Shown one piece after another: positions 13,401 through 24,943 of a stretch of 64,000 bases of DNA (its first letter is position 1; each line of letters starts with the position of its first letter). The translations under genes and the position numbers were made by a program. The DNA lies in NCBI GenBank assembly GCA_026261815.1, contig JAMPIT010000712.1:186001-250000 (forward strand). Reading direction: 5' to 3'. The notes beneath the pieces are model-generated. The model saw only the letters and a program-made list of their open reading frames with translations. It was not told the origin of the DNA and did no database searches. Origin of the DNA: Monarcha castaneiventris obscurior. Lineage: Eukaryota; Chordata; Aves; Passeriformes; Monarchidae.

Positions 13401-15262
13401 TCATTCAAACTTTTATTTAAACTCAGGCTTAGACCTGGTTCCCAAGCAGAGAGTTTCAACCTTCAAACCTGACTTTGAGCACAGCGTGGTGCTTTCAGGA
13501 CGGATTAGTGGATAAAGGATGCGCTCTGAGGATGGATAAAGACATCAATTTAAGCAGAAAGGCCACCAAAGAACTCATGGTGCCCGTGCCAACGGCCTGG
13601 CCCGTGCTAGAACTCAATGCAGACCTTTCCTAAGGGACTGAGAGCGCTTCCTCTGTTTTCCACACATCCCTTCCTCCCATGGACAATGCCGGGCACGGCA
13701 GGAAAAGGAAGCACATATGGTTTGCACTCCATGACGGATTTCTGCAAGGAAAGGACACAGAGAGGCTGTGGGGTTGTCAAGGACCCTCTCTCAGCAGGAG
13801 CCTGCAACAGAAGCAGGGTTGTGTCTCTTTACAATATATGACATTATGCAGCCCCCGTCTGTGTCCTCTGCCTGCTGCCTCCTGCTTTTCAGTGGGACTC
13901 CAATAAACGCCTGTGATATTCCAGAGGGAAATAAAAAAGGATAAACTAGCAGCATTTGGAATGTTTGTGGGGCAGCAGTTCGTCTCAGCAAGGTGTATAA
14001 TGAGATTTCCAATAAACCATCACCCAGAGGAATGAGACTTTTTCTCTTCTGCGATACCAACGTAAGTGGTCACACAACTCACGTGAGAGCCCACATTTGG
14101 GCATCTGCACATCCCATAAAGATCAACTCCAGATAAAATGCAATTTTGCCCTGAAAAACATCGATGTTGGGTCTTTTGTTTATCTGCGGCGCAGCAACAT
14201 TGCACTTGAGAAAATAAAACACACGGTCCATCTTCCAAGATTACCATCATATAAAAACCAAGCCTGGATTCATTTGCTGCCTGCCTGGGGCTGCATTTAA
14301 AAATGTTATTCCTGGCTTGTCCCACTTAAAGATCTTCACCCGTGTCATTCGTCCAGCTGATGTCCAGTCTGGCTACTGGGCTACCTCAGCCAAACAGCCG
14401 AGTCCTGTGGAAAAACACCACGAAAAACAGAAATTGTGTGTCCACCCCTTGGCTGCCCAATGCTGTCCGTGCCATCCACAGGCAGCTCTGCACCCGAAAA
14501 CCCTGCTAGAAAATGAGCATTGCTACGTCGCTGTCAGCCAGAATCCCGGTTTAGAATGGAGAGTGGGAATGTGGGGGGCGAAAAAAATGATCGTTTCGAG
14601 AGGTCTTTAGCGTCTCTTTTGTTTCCACGTTGTATTTAAAGACAATCTGGAGTCAGGTGCCAAACTGGCCTTGACTGCGGGTTGGGTTGGTGGCGGCTCA
14701 GGCCAGCACCGCTGCCAAAAGCTTCATCGGGGTTTTGGCATCGCCACCCAGCAGCAGCTCAGGCTGCATCCCCGAGGCTCTTTGTCATCCTACAACAGCG
14801 GCTGAGGAAGCAAAGCATCGTAGGCATTCCCTTTTCTACTCCCTAAGGCTCCTCGTGGCTGGAAATGAGGCGTTTTGACTGAAAAGGCAGGGAAAAGGCA
14901 CCTCCTGCCCCCATGGGAGTCAGCGAAGAGCACGGGCACCACTCGGAGCCAGGGGACACACCGCAAATGTGTCGTGGGCCGTGAAGGAGGGAAGGAACGA
15001 AGGTGCTTACACACGATTTGGGATGGTGGGATGCACCTCGAGGCTCCTCTCCAGCCTGCAGGCATAACCCTGGGGGGAGAACAGGAGCCCCAGGCCCAAA
15101 CCCGCCAGCTCTGGGGCCCAGCTAGAGCAGGGCAAGGCACAGCCCTGCCCGGGGAGGGGTCACAGCCCCTCAGAGACTCCCGGCTCAGAGCGGCCTCAGC
15201 AGCAGCGCCTCCGCACCCGCGGGCGGCCACACACAAAAGGCGGCTACTCCCGCCCCCTCTCC

Positions 15263-15270
15263 TATTTAAG
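15263..15270. promoter_or_regulatory. TATTTAAG element, TATA-like or CArG-like
   Basis: TATTTAAG sits within CC-TATTTAA-GG at the upstream edge of the CpG island. It could be a weak TATA box for an upstream start or a divergent start. As a CArG box it has seven A/T bases between CC and GG and not the usual six, so an SRF site is doubtful. Confidence 0.35.
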
Positions 15271-15280
15271 GGCCCCTTGA

Positions 15281-15416
15281 CCAATCAGAGCCAGGGGCGG
15301 GGCTAAACCGGGAGGATTGACAAGCCCCCGGGACCCCGCTCCCGAGCGCGCGGGAGGGGGCGGGGAGAAGCGCGGCCGCAGCCAATCGCCGCGGGCGGGC
15401 GGGCGGCTGGGCCAAT
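15281..15416 (+). promoter_or_regulatory. Cluster of three CCAAT boxes (NF-Y type)
   Basis: CCAAT occurs at 15281-15285, 15382-15386 and 15412-15416, all on the + strand. All three are followed by C, and the first and third by CAG (CCAATCAG), which matches the preferred NF-Y core. Spacings are 101 and 30 bases. Such clusters usually sit some 50-150 bases upstream of the start in CpG-island promoters, supporting + strand transcription beginning shortly downstream. Confidence 0.75.
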
Positions 15417-15640
15417 CAGCGCCGCGGGGGGCGTGTCCCGCCGCGGGGTCAGGCCCGGAGCGAAGGCGCGCGTCGCTCCCTGTTCCTCGCGCTCCGCTCG
15501 CGGCCGAGCCTGCTCACCGCGGGATCCCTCCGCCTGCGCGCAGCGGCCGGCGGGGTGTGCGCGCCGCTCCGTGCCCCTCCGCCCGGGAGGGATTATTTCC
15601 CGCGGTCGCGGCGGCGGGGCGGCCCCGGCGGGGCCGGGGG

Positions 15641-15688
15641 ATGGAGGCACCGGGCGCCCGCCGGAGGGACGGAGGAGCCGCCCCGTGA
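15641..15688 (+). CDS. Upstream ORF, 15 codons, in ZCCHC14 5' leader
   Basis: Between the likely start region and the main ATG this is the only ATG I find. It has G at -3 and G at +4, a strong initiation context. The frame encodes 15 residues and stops at TGA 15686-15688, about 184 bases before the main start and in a different frame. If the transcript begins upstream of 15641 the uORF would be translated and would reduce or tune initiation at 15873. The peptide (Ala/Arg/Gly-rich) has no known function. Confidence 0.55.
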   Translation: MEAPGARRRDGGAAP

Positions 15689-15872
15689 GGGAGGAACGGG
15701 AGCGCAGCGGCCTCCTCGGGGCCGCCGGCGGGCGGGGACCCCGCGGCCAGGCCGCGCCTCAGCGCTCGGGCCTGCGCCGCCCTCAGCGGGGCCCGGCCCG
15801 GCCCTGCCCGCCCGGGGCTGCCCCAGGCCGGGTGTGCGAGCCCCGGCCGGGGCGTGCTCGGCGCGGGGCACC

Positions 15873-16436
15873 ATGGTGGAGAAGCGGTGCCCGCGGCTGC
15901 AGCGGGACGGCGTGTACCGCTGGTTCTCCGAGCTGCCCTCCCCGCAGCGCGTGGAGTTCCTCTGCGGCCTCCTGGACCTGTGCATCCCGCTGGAGCTGCG
16001 CTTCCTGGGCGCCTGCCTGGAGGACCTGGCCCGCAAGGATTATCACTCCCTGCGCGACTCCGAGATCAAGGCCAACAACCCCGCCGACCTGGGCAGCCTC
16101 ACCAACCTGACGGACGAGGTGGTGCGCAGCAAACTGCTGGTGTCCCTCGCCCTGCTCGGCTCTGCCCACCGGGAGGCCGCCGGGGTCCTGTTCCGCACCC
16201 TCACCCACATCGACTCGGTCATCAACAACTACGGGCTGCAGCTCAACGAGGGCCGCACGGGGGATGAGTTCCTGTTGCTCTTCACCATGGCATCCAACCA
16301 CCCGGCGTTCAGCTTCCACCAGAAGCAGGTGCTGAGGCAGGAGCTCACCCAGATCCAGAGTCTCATGGCCAGCAGCAGCAAGAATCCCAGCACCTCTACC
16401 CTCAACACCATGGCAACCTATCCTGGCTGCCATAAG
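15873..16436 (+). CDS. ZCCHC14: ZCCHC14 coding exon 1 (residues 1-188)
   Basis: The exon begins [20 protein letters not shown] and encodes a helix-rich N-terminal domain shared with ZCCHC2, with conserved [13 protein letters not shown] and [13 protein letters not shown] stretches. It ends in phase 0 at AAG|GTGGGT. The in-frame sequence before the ATG stays open at least back to 15555, but it has no ATG and is Gly/Arg/Pro-rich leader composition, so 15873 is the supported start. Confidence 0.95.
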
Positions 16437-19400
16437 GTGGGTATCCTGCTTTTTCCACGCTGGAATGGCACTGGGCTGTGCCTTGCGCTCTCGTTTGAAA
16501 CCGTGCTTTAGCACGGCGATAAATGGCAGCTTCAGAGGCTGGCACTTGGTTGATGATGGGGATGGTCAGCTGAGGGCGGAGGGAGGGGATGGATGGATGG
16601 ATGGATGGAGTTCTTAGGAGCTTGTGACATTTAAATGAGAAGGGGTTCAACAGCAGCAATATAAGCCTTCCCTGATGGCTTCTCAAAGCATCTGCTGGGG
16701 GAACAGTGCTGCCAGCTGCATGGAAAACCAGTGGTTTAGGAAAGGAAGCAAATGCATCTCTAGGTAAGAGCATCTGTTTGAAAGTTCCCCTGGAAAAAGT
16801 TGGAAAGGAGGAGTAGCTGTCCAGTGGCAAAGCATCTTGGTGAGCCTGGGTTTTGTTCAGACGGATGTGATGGCAAACATTCGGAGCTGCTGGTGTTAAG
16901 CTAAAAGAAATGTTGTCGTTTTCTGTCACTCTGCGTCCCTCGGGTATTGATCCCGGTGTCGGGGTTCACCGTCATTAACTCGCTGTTCTTTCATTCAATT
17001 GCCAGCAGTTAGGCCAGACAGGAACGTTTTAAGATGTGCTGTAAGTAATTAGATATGTGACTGCTTAATTGCTCTCAGCCTGCTACAAATTAGGGAGTCC
17101 GACTGTCTTTCTGCCTGATTTTAACCCGCTTGAAAGTTCAAACTAAGCACCAGCTTAGTGGATGCTTGTGAGAAGTTAACAGGCTGCAGCCTTTGAGGAT
17201 GAGTGGATAATGTGTTGCCCTGCTCTTGGAAAAGGTTGGGAATACCTAAAAGCTGTGAAAACTCCTGTATTGGAATAATATCTTAAATAAAGCTGTTTCT
17301 GAGGCTCAGTAGAGATTTCACTAAGTTGAGCGTTGAATTCCAGACTGAGACAAAAATCTGTGGACAGTCTTCCCCTGAATACAAATTTCCTTCCAATTTC
17401 ATGTTTCTTTGAACACCTCTGCTTTGTAAAATTGAGATGTATTAAACTTCATATTGTTCTTATTCTTCCTTTCTTGTCTTGTGCCCCAACCTCCTGTAGT
17501 AAGGAGAAAGAACAAGGTATGGGAAAGCCTCTTAATTCAGCTGAAACCTCCATGTGGGTAAAATGTAGCTGGAGAGAATATTTCACACAGGATGTAGAAG
17601 GGTATAATTAAAACCAGAAAAAAAAGCTTCTTTTCAGATACTTAACTACTTGCAGCTTCCCTTATTCAAATAATGCAGTGACCCTGGTTTGGAAAGGAAA
17701 CGCTGTAAATCACATACAAGTTCTCCCAAAATAAGGCAAGCAAAAAAACCAAAATATAAAATCAGACAGGCAAGAAGGTTTTTGAGAGTCTTCTTTCTGA
17801 GCTGCAGGATTTATGGAGCTGAAAAACTCCGGCACTATTTATGTCAATCTAAGATGGACGGAGAATCCATCCTGCCATTTTTCCTGCCAGGAATAAGGCA
17901 GCCAGGATGGTCGCTTGAATTTTTCTTTTCTTCTGAGCTCACTGAAGGGTTGTCTCTTTAAAAAGCACATTTTTATAGAAATCTGTGTTGAAGAATCCTG
18001 GTTGCTAAGTACAGAGTAGTGAGAGGGAACACAAAGGTGACTTTGCCTTCACAGTCTCTGAATGTGCATTTTGTTTGAAGTGATGCAGATTTCCTTCAGA
18101 TTATTTTTTTGTTGTTGTTCTCGATTGGGTAATTCTGCTACTTTTAGAGTAAGCAGTTGGCTTAAACCAGGAGTTGGATGAAGCAAGTGGAAAAAACAAT
18201 GTCTTTCTCCATTCAGCCCTGTTTAAATATGCACAAATAAATTCCAGCACCGAGGCCTTAGACCTTGTGGTGTTACCAAGTGATGTTGTGACAATCCTTG
18301 TGCTGTAACGTCACCTAGAGAAAAACAATGTGGATGTGGAGAGAAAGTGAGTGCCCTGGGCTGCTGCTTTTCCTCCTTGGAATTGGAGGAGAATTCCCTC
18401 CCTGGTGCCAGCACTTTCTCATGGCTCCCGTTGCTTTACACCAGCGTGAGCCACGCTGAGCTGGTGCTGGAAGCTGGATGTTAAAAAATGGGGGATTCTG
18501 ATCCTCAGGTCTCCATACAAACCTCTCTGAGCCCATCCTTAAGGACCCAGTCACCATTTGAGGCCCTGAAAAATTTGGGGAGGCTGGGATGGCGTGGATG
18601 TGAGATGGGTTGCAAACAGGGAGCTGTTTGGGAACTGGCTGAGTTACCCTACAGCTTTCCCCTTGTGAGGGTGGGAATAGGGTGTAACTCTCGTGTAGCT
18701 GTACCTGCTCTACTGTTACAGTTCTGATTTGTGGATAATTTGTTTAGTCAGGGAGATGCAACAGAAATCTGAGCAGCGCTCTTTGTTCTCTTTGCAGAAA
18801 CAAATGGGAATGTGCTTCTTCTGCTTAGCCAGTCCTATGAAAATATGCCCCAACCTGATACTAGCTATAACTTTTTCCAGAGACCTGGACCTTGCAATCC
18901 TTTTTCCATCTCCTCTTTCATATTTTACAGTAAAATACCTCAAAATCAAATTGTTTAACAGTGAAGAGACTGAACAGTTGATACAAATTTACTGTCAACA
19001 TTTCATGATTCCTCAAGTTGCTTTGGGGTAGGTGAGCACAGCTGAAGGTGGTCAATGATGCAAACTGCTTTTTGCTGTGTCTTTTTAGTGCCTGCAATTG
19101 CTGACACTGAGGTGGTATAAAACAGCTGCCCATATATTTTTTTTGTGCTTTTTGAGATGCTTTTTGCCTTATCTGAATCTTAACTTTGCAGGAAAAGGTG
19201 GCTGTGGCTGGCTTTAAGTAGGTCAGTAATTATTAGATTCATGGTTTCTACCTGATGGTATAAAGTGAACATGGTTTCCTTGCCCTAAGGAGGGAAAATG
19301 CTGCCCTCTCTAAATTGCCTTGGACTCAGTGAGGATGGAATCATGGAATATCCTGAATTGGAAGGGACCCACAAAGATCACTGAGTCCAGCTCCTGGTCC

Positions 19401-22400
19401 TGCCCAGGACATCCCAGCAAACCCCCCCTGTGCCTTCAGGCTCTGCACAAGTCCCTGACAGGAGGGGGCAGCCGGGGGGGGTCGGGCTCTGCTCCCAGGG
19501 AACAGGGACAGGAGGAGAGGGAACGGCCTCAGCCTGGGCCAGGGGAGGCTCAGGTTGGACAGCAGCAGGAATTTCCCCATGGAAAGGGTGCTCAGGCCTC
19601 TTGGAACTGCCCAGGGAGGTTTGGAGTGCCCATCCCTGGAGGTGTCCCAGGAAGGCCTGGATGTGGCACTCAGGGCTCTGGGGTGGGGACAAGATGGGAA
19701 TTGGGCACAGCTTGGATTTGGTGACCTTGGAGCTCTTTTCCACCCTCAGTGATGCTGTGATTCTCTGCTGGAGTGGATGGCAGGTGGAAACACAAATGTG
19801 AGCTTGGATTCTGTGACCTACATGGATACTGGACATCATAATATGAATCTCTGCATGGACTTTCCCTCTCAAGAGCTCTGCTGTCAGTGACTCTGAGGAC
19901 AGAACTTCAGAACTGGGGAAGTTATTGGTGAATCTGTCACTGGGTTTCCTGGAGTTGTTTCATCTCCTCATTGAGGTTGTGCTGTAAAACCAGGGAAATG
20001 AGAGAATGCTTTGGGTACTCAGCACCTGCCCTGCTGTGACAAGAGCTCTTCAGTGCAGTCAGGGCGATGAGCTGCAGAGTTAGATCACATACTAGGAAGG
20101 AATTCTTGGCTGTGAGGGTGGGCAGGCCCTGGCACAGGGTGCCCAGAGAAGCTGTGGCTGCCCCTGGATCCCTGGAAGTGCCCAAGGCCAGGTTGGATGG
20201 GGCTTGGAGCAACCGTGGCAGGAGCTGGAATGAGATGAGCTTTAGGGTCCCTTCCAACCCAAACCATTCCGTGATTGTGTGATGATGATTCTGATCTGGT
20301 TGTGGCTTCAGCTGCAGAGGCAGGGTGAGAAATAGTCACCCTGAGTGCAGTTTGTTTGCAGCTGAAGGGAAATCAGGGGCAGGGACACTGGGGTTATGTG
20401 GCTGTTTTGGGTTGGTATCTTGTGAATGGGAAGGAGGGTTCTTGCCCTGTCAGCTTCCAAATACTGCACTGATGGCTATTTCAAGTTTATAGCATAAGGG
20501 ACTATTTTTCACTCATGCTAATTCCACAGGCTCCTCTGAAACTTCCAAATAACTCAGGGCTGTATATTGGGAGCTATGGAGTTGCTCTGAGGGATCCATT
20601 TCAAACACCTTCACCTGTCTGTGCTGTTTGTCTCAGAAGCATGAATGGACATAACTCCATTGAGAAATATTCTGATATTTTTATTTCACCAATGGAGTGA
20701 TGAGTTATAAAAAACCATCACTTGCTGGGTTGAAACTGAGTTGTCAAGCCCTCACAGAGAAAGCAATGCAGCTATTAAGTGACCTATGTCAGCTGCCTTT
20801 ATGGCTTTTTTTTTTTTTTTTTTTGAGCTTTGTAGGGATAGAATAAATCATGATAAACTTAATTTTTAGCCTCTTTAAGGGTATTTCATGGATATAGCAG
20901 ATGACCATGTTAAGAGCAGTTGCTGGCTGGGATTAGAGGTGTTTACTCACTGATAGCAGGAGTTGTTATCTCAGAATGATCTCACTTTCCAAACCACATG
21001 AATCCAACCTCAGGAGCTGTAGGGACAGGTCTTGCAGCTTCCAGCTGATGACATTGCCAAGCCCTGCATGTCTTTTCCACATCCTTTGAGAATTTTGGGT
21101 ACTCCAGGCAACATGGATTGCACACACTTTTTGATATTCCACTTAAAAATATGTGAGGCTTCCACTTCTGGCTCTTTCCTTACTCTTGGTTTTGTTTGAA
21201 ATTTGAAATGGTTCAATCTCAAACCCGCAATATTTTCAGAAATGAGCTTTACATGTAAAGGAATCCTTAAAAGACAATGGTCTTGGGTAATAACAATATT
21301 AATTAGCATCAAATTCACTTTGCCTAATCATATGTTCTGTGCTGAACTTGAATTTAGGAACCTAAATGAGTTTGCTTGGGAAATGCACTGTGCATCCAAA
21401 CATCAGGGACAGAGCAGCCAAAAAAATGTGTGTTGAGCTAATAATGATGATGTTTTTTCCATGAGCTGTTTTCCCATTTATTTTTTGCACGGGCTGAATG
21501 AAGTTTTTGTTTTAAGAGTGCATTCCACTTCACTTTTTTAATTTATTCTTTTTTCTACTAATTACCTCGTAACTGTTAGCTGTCAGTGAAGCAACACTGA
21601 AGCGAGCCTCATTCTTGTGGAGTAAAGATTCCTGCTGGAAGGTGTTGGATGGTTTGGACTGTACCAGATCCAAACTGTCTGAATGGAATCAGTGCACGAG
21701 CTGGAGGAGATCCTGCAGCAGATCCTGCGTGGAGAAGCAGAGCCAGCAGCAGTTAACCACACCTCACAGGCATTCCAGGGGCTGACTTCAAAGCTGCTGA
21801 ACAGCAGCCTTGTTTGGAAGTGTTTAACCATTTGGTTTGGTGGGTTTGTAAATGTTTGAGTTGCTAAAACTGAGATGCTGTCACCTTCAGTGGCAGTGGA
21901 TACAGCCCTGCCTCTTCCTGGCAGGGCAGAGCTCGGCTTCTTCTGTCATCTTCAATACTCAAATACTCCACTGTCCATTTACTTGCACTGGAGTGCTTTT
22001 TAATCCCTAAAAAAAAGCAAATATAGTCCCAAGAACATAGATAAGATTTCTCAGAGCCCACAGAATTTTATTATAGAAATGCTGGATCTAATTTGTCTGT
22101 GGAAGCAAGAGCCATTGTCACGCTTCCACTCGAATTTGACTTCAGTCTTTGGCTAAAGAATTGGAGCCAGTTGAATTGAAGCTGTTCCCTCCTGAGGTTT
22201 GAAATGGGCCTTAATTTGAGCAAAAGGATGTTGATATGGTTCAGATCTGTGCTTCTTTGCATGGGGTTTCTAATGAACAAACTTACAAATTCCTTGCTCT
22301 TGCCTCATGCTGAACCAGAATTTTTCCATTGATTCCATTGGGATAATTATCTGATAATCAGCATTGGAAGGGATAAACCTTTTAACAGGTGTTCAGGTCA

Positions 22401-24911
22401 ATAAAGGGCTTCAGGGGTTTTGTGAATAGCTGAAGTGATCCAGAAATAATCAGATCAGTTACTTAAGAGCAAGATCCTAATTTTAATTACAGATCTGCCA
22501 AGTCCCAATGATAAATAGTGAAAGTGAACACTTCTCATGTGTATTATGAATTCTTCTCCAATGTCTTCTTCTTTTATCAGCATAAGTGGAAGAAAGAAGG
22601 GCATTGAGAGGTTGGAGCGTGTCCAGGGAAGGGAATGGAGCTGGGAAGGGTCTGGAGCTCCAGGAGAGGCTGAGGGAGATGGGAAAGGGTCTGGAGCCCC
22701 AGGAGAGGCTGAGGGAGCTGGGAAAGGGTCTGGAGCCCCAGGAGAGGCTGAGGGAGCTGGGAAAGGGTCTGGAGCTCCAGGAGAGGCTGAGGGAGCTGGG
22801 AAAGGGTCTGGAGCTCCAGGAGAGACTGAGGGAGCTGGGAAAGGGGCTCAGCCTGGAGAAAAGGAGGCTCAGGGGGGACCCTGTGGCTCTGCACAAGTCC
22901 CTGACAGGAGGGGGCAGCCGGGGGGGGGTCGGGCTCTGCTCCCAGGGAACAGGGACAGGAGGAGAGGGAACGGCCTCAGGCTGGGCCAGGGGAGGTTTAG
23001 ATTGGACATGAGGAAATATTTCTTCATGGAAAGGGTGGTCAAGCATTGCAATGGGCTGCCCAGGGAAGTGGTGGAATCACCATCTGTGGAAGTGCTCAAA
23101 AACCGTGTGGATGTGGCACTTGGGGATGTGGTTCCATGGTGATCATGGTTGGACTTGGTGTCTCAGAGGTCCTTTCCAACCTTAATGACTCTGTGCTTCC
23201 ATGATTGAGTAGTTTTATTACACTCAAGCCATTACTTAAGTGAATATTGAGGAGGGGAAGGAGGAAGAAATAGAATTCAGTGGATTTGTGACCTGTCAGA
23301 TAATTTCTTTGTGAGTTGTTGCAGAAGAGAGAAAACAGGGTCACATTTGTACATCAGTGCTGGGATGTAGAGCAGCAGTGTCTGCTCCAAGGTCTGGTTA
23401 TAAGCAGGGATTTGTTTTGATTTTGAGGTGCTTTGAATGATTGGTTTGTAAAATTCAGATTCGCTGAGTTCAGTAATTCTATGGTACATTTATGTTCCTA
23501 TTATTAACAGTGTTCACAATTCTTTAAGCAAAGGGTTTTTAGTGGAAATTAGTCTATAAAATCCAACCCAGACTTCTTTGGGTCCATCTGTTCTCCTGAA
23601 TTCATAAGGAGCCTTGGAGCAGGTGCGTGATTGTCCCGTAGTGTTTAAGTACCACATGCCTCATTTCATTCCAGAGAGTCTCCCAGGACAAAACCATCTG
23701 ATCTATTATCCATTATCCCATTTCCCTGTGAATTGCCTCTTCACCCTTTGTTTTCCTTCTCTAGGAGAATAGGTGGATTTTGTAGCTGTTGAAACATGGA
23801 GGCACCTGGCTCTTAGAGCTTTTTCTGGCTGTTGGAACCTCTTGAATTTCTAGCACAAACCAAACACTTCCAGTTGCATCCACTTCCCAGTCCAACAAAG
23901 CAACTGAATGTGTGTAAATTTAAGTGATGAGCACTTTACTGGGTATGTGGAAAGTGGGGGCTGTTTGTGAGCACTTCTTAAACGTCCTTGTGGAAGAGCC
24001 TAAATCTTCCAAAGGAGAAGGTTGGAATTTTCTTCCTCTGGTGGGAGAGCAGTCAGGTCTTTGGATGTGTGAGTAAATGCAGGAGTGGTGCCTGAGGCAG
24101 TGGTTTCACAAGCGTCAGGGCAGACCTGAGACTTGTTACTATCAAGAGGAAAATGTTTGCTCAGTCCTGCTCCTCCTGGGGTTGTCTCAGTGGGTTTGGA
24201 ATTCCAGACCCCTGCATTGGTTGCTCTTGTGTCTGGCTTGGACTTAGCCTGATCAATAATATCATGTGGTGTCAGACTGACAGCTGAGTGTTAGCAAGGC
24301 ATTTTTACTCAAATTAGTTAAAAACCTGAGTTTGCCCCTTTGATGGGAATCAGCAGCTTCTCTACCTGAGCTAGCAGGGGCCACATCCTTGCCATCAAAC
24401 TTCTCCTGGAGCATTGTTGCCACCAGCATTGCACCACGTTAAAGACCTTGGTGTTAACCTCAAATAAGCTGCTGTTAATACTCAGTGATATGAACCTGGC
24501 AGGACAGGAGTTGAGTGGTTTTTACCCCCTGGATTCACTGTTCCAGTTCCTGAGCTGTCTCATACATGTTACCTGCTCCTGGAGGGCAGTTTATGGCTAA
24601 AACACCTTTTTAAAAGGAGAATTCCAAAGCCAGAATGGACAGAAGCATTTCTCTGTGGGACTCTCAACTTATCACTGGCCATTGTTGAAAACATGGGAAA
24701 GTTTCCTGTATGATCAGTGGGACAATGTGTGGCTTGGAGTCCCAGGACCTTGCTTAACTCACTGTTTGCTCCTGTATATTGTTTGCTTTTCCTGTGTAAT
24801 ACATGATTTAAATTTCTTACCTGACTAGGTATAAAAATCCGTATTTTGTTCCCTCAGATCCTGTATCATTGTTCCATGTGTCCATGGTGCTTTGGGTAGT
24901 GGCTGTGCTGA

Positions 24912-24943
<32 letters not shown>

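Larger units (their letters stand above)
303..15130. other. Intergenic flank upstream of ZCCHC14, no gene seen
   Basis: No stretch here translates into a recognisable protein. The open frames are short, lack splice-linked partners and many overlap CR1 tails. The region holds five CR1 fragments (listed separately), homopolymer runs such as A at 2310-2324 and T at 5485-5507, and a short GGATTCAG repeat near 6568-6600. CpG-retaining, AT-motif-rich stretches near 5840-6240, 7560-8300, 11000-12050 and 13900-14330 look less decayed than their surroundings and could be regulatory. In human the gene on this side of ZCCHC14 is JPH3, transcribed divergently; no JPH3 exon is visible here. Confidence 0.7.
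15140..16300 (+). promoter_or_regulatory. ZCCHC14: CpG-island promoter of ZCCHC14
   Basis: CpG density and G+C rise sharply here compared with both flanks and stay high through most of coding exon 1. GC boxes (GGGGCGGGG at 15294-15302 and GGGGGCGGGG at 15356-15365) suggest Sp1-type sites. No canonical TATA box lies downstream of the CCAAT cluster, so initiation is probably dispersed, somewhere about 15430-15600. That start is inferred from layout and not seen directly. Such islands often fire in both directions, so a divergent non-coding transcript is possible. Confidence 0.85.

Noticed and set aside
15555..15872. In-frame N-terminal extension of ZCCHC14 before the ATG
   Set aside because: The frame is open but has no ATG. 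It would need a non-AUG start, and the Gly/Arg/Pro composition is that of a GC-rich leader. The ATG at 15873 has an excellent context.
15433..16110. Open + frame of 225 codons across the promoter and exon 1
   Set aside because: It is in a different frame from ZCCHC14 and consists of Arg/Ala/Gly/Pro-rich translation of a CpG island. It is explained by high G+C and few stop codons.
22537..23142. Open frame of 201 codons with a 13-residue repeat
   Set aside because: It is the translation of the 39-base minisatellite and a CR1 tail. The period is a multiple of three, so the frame stays open by chance.
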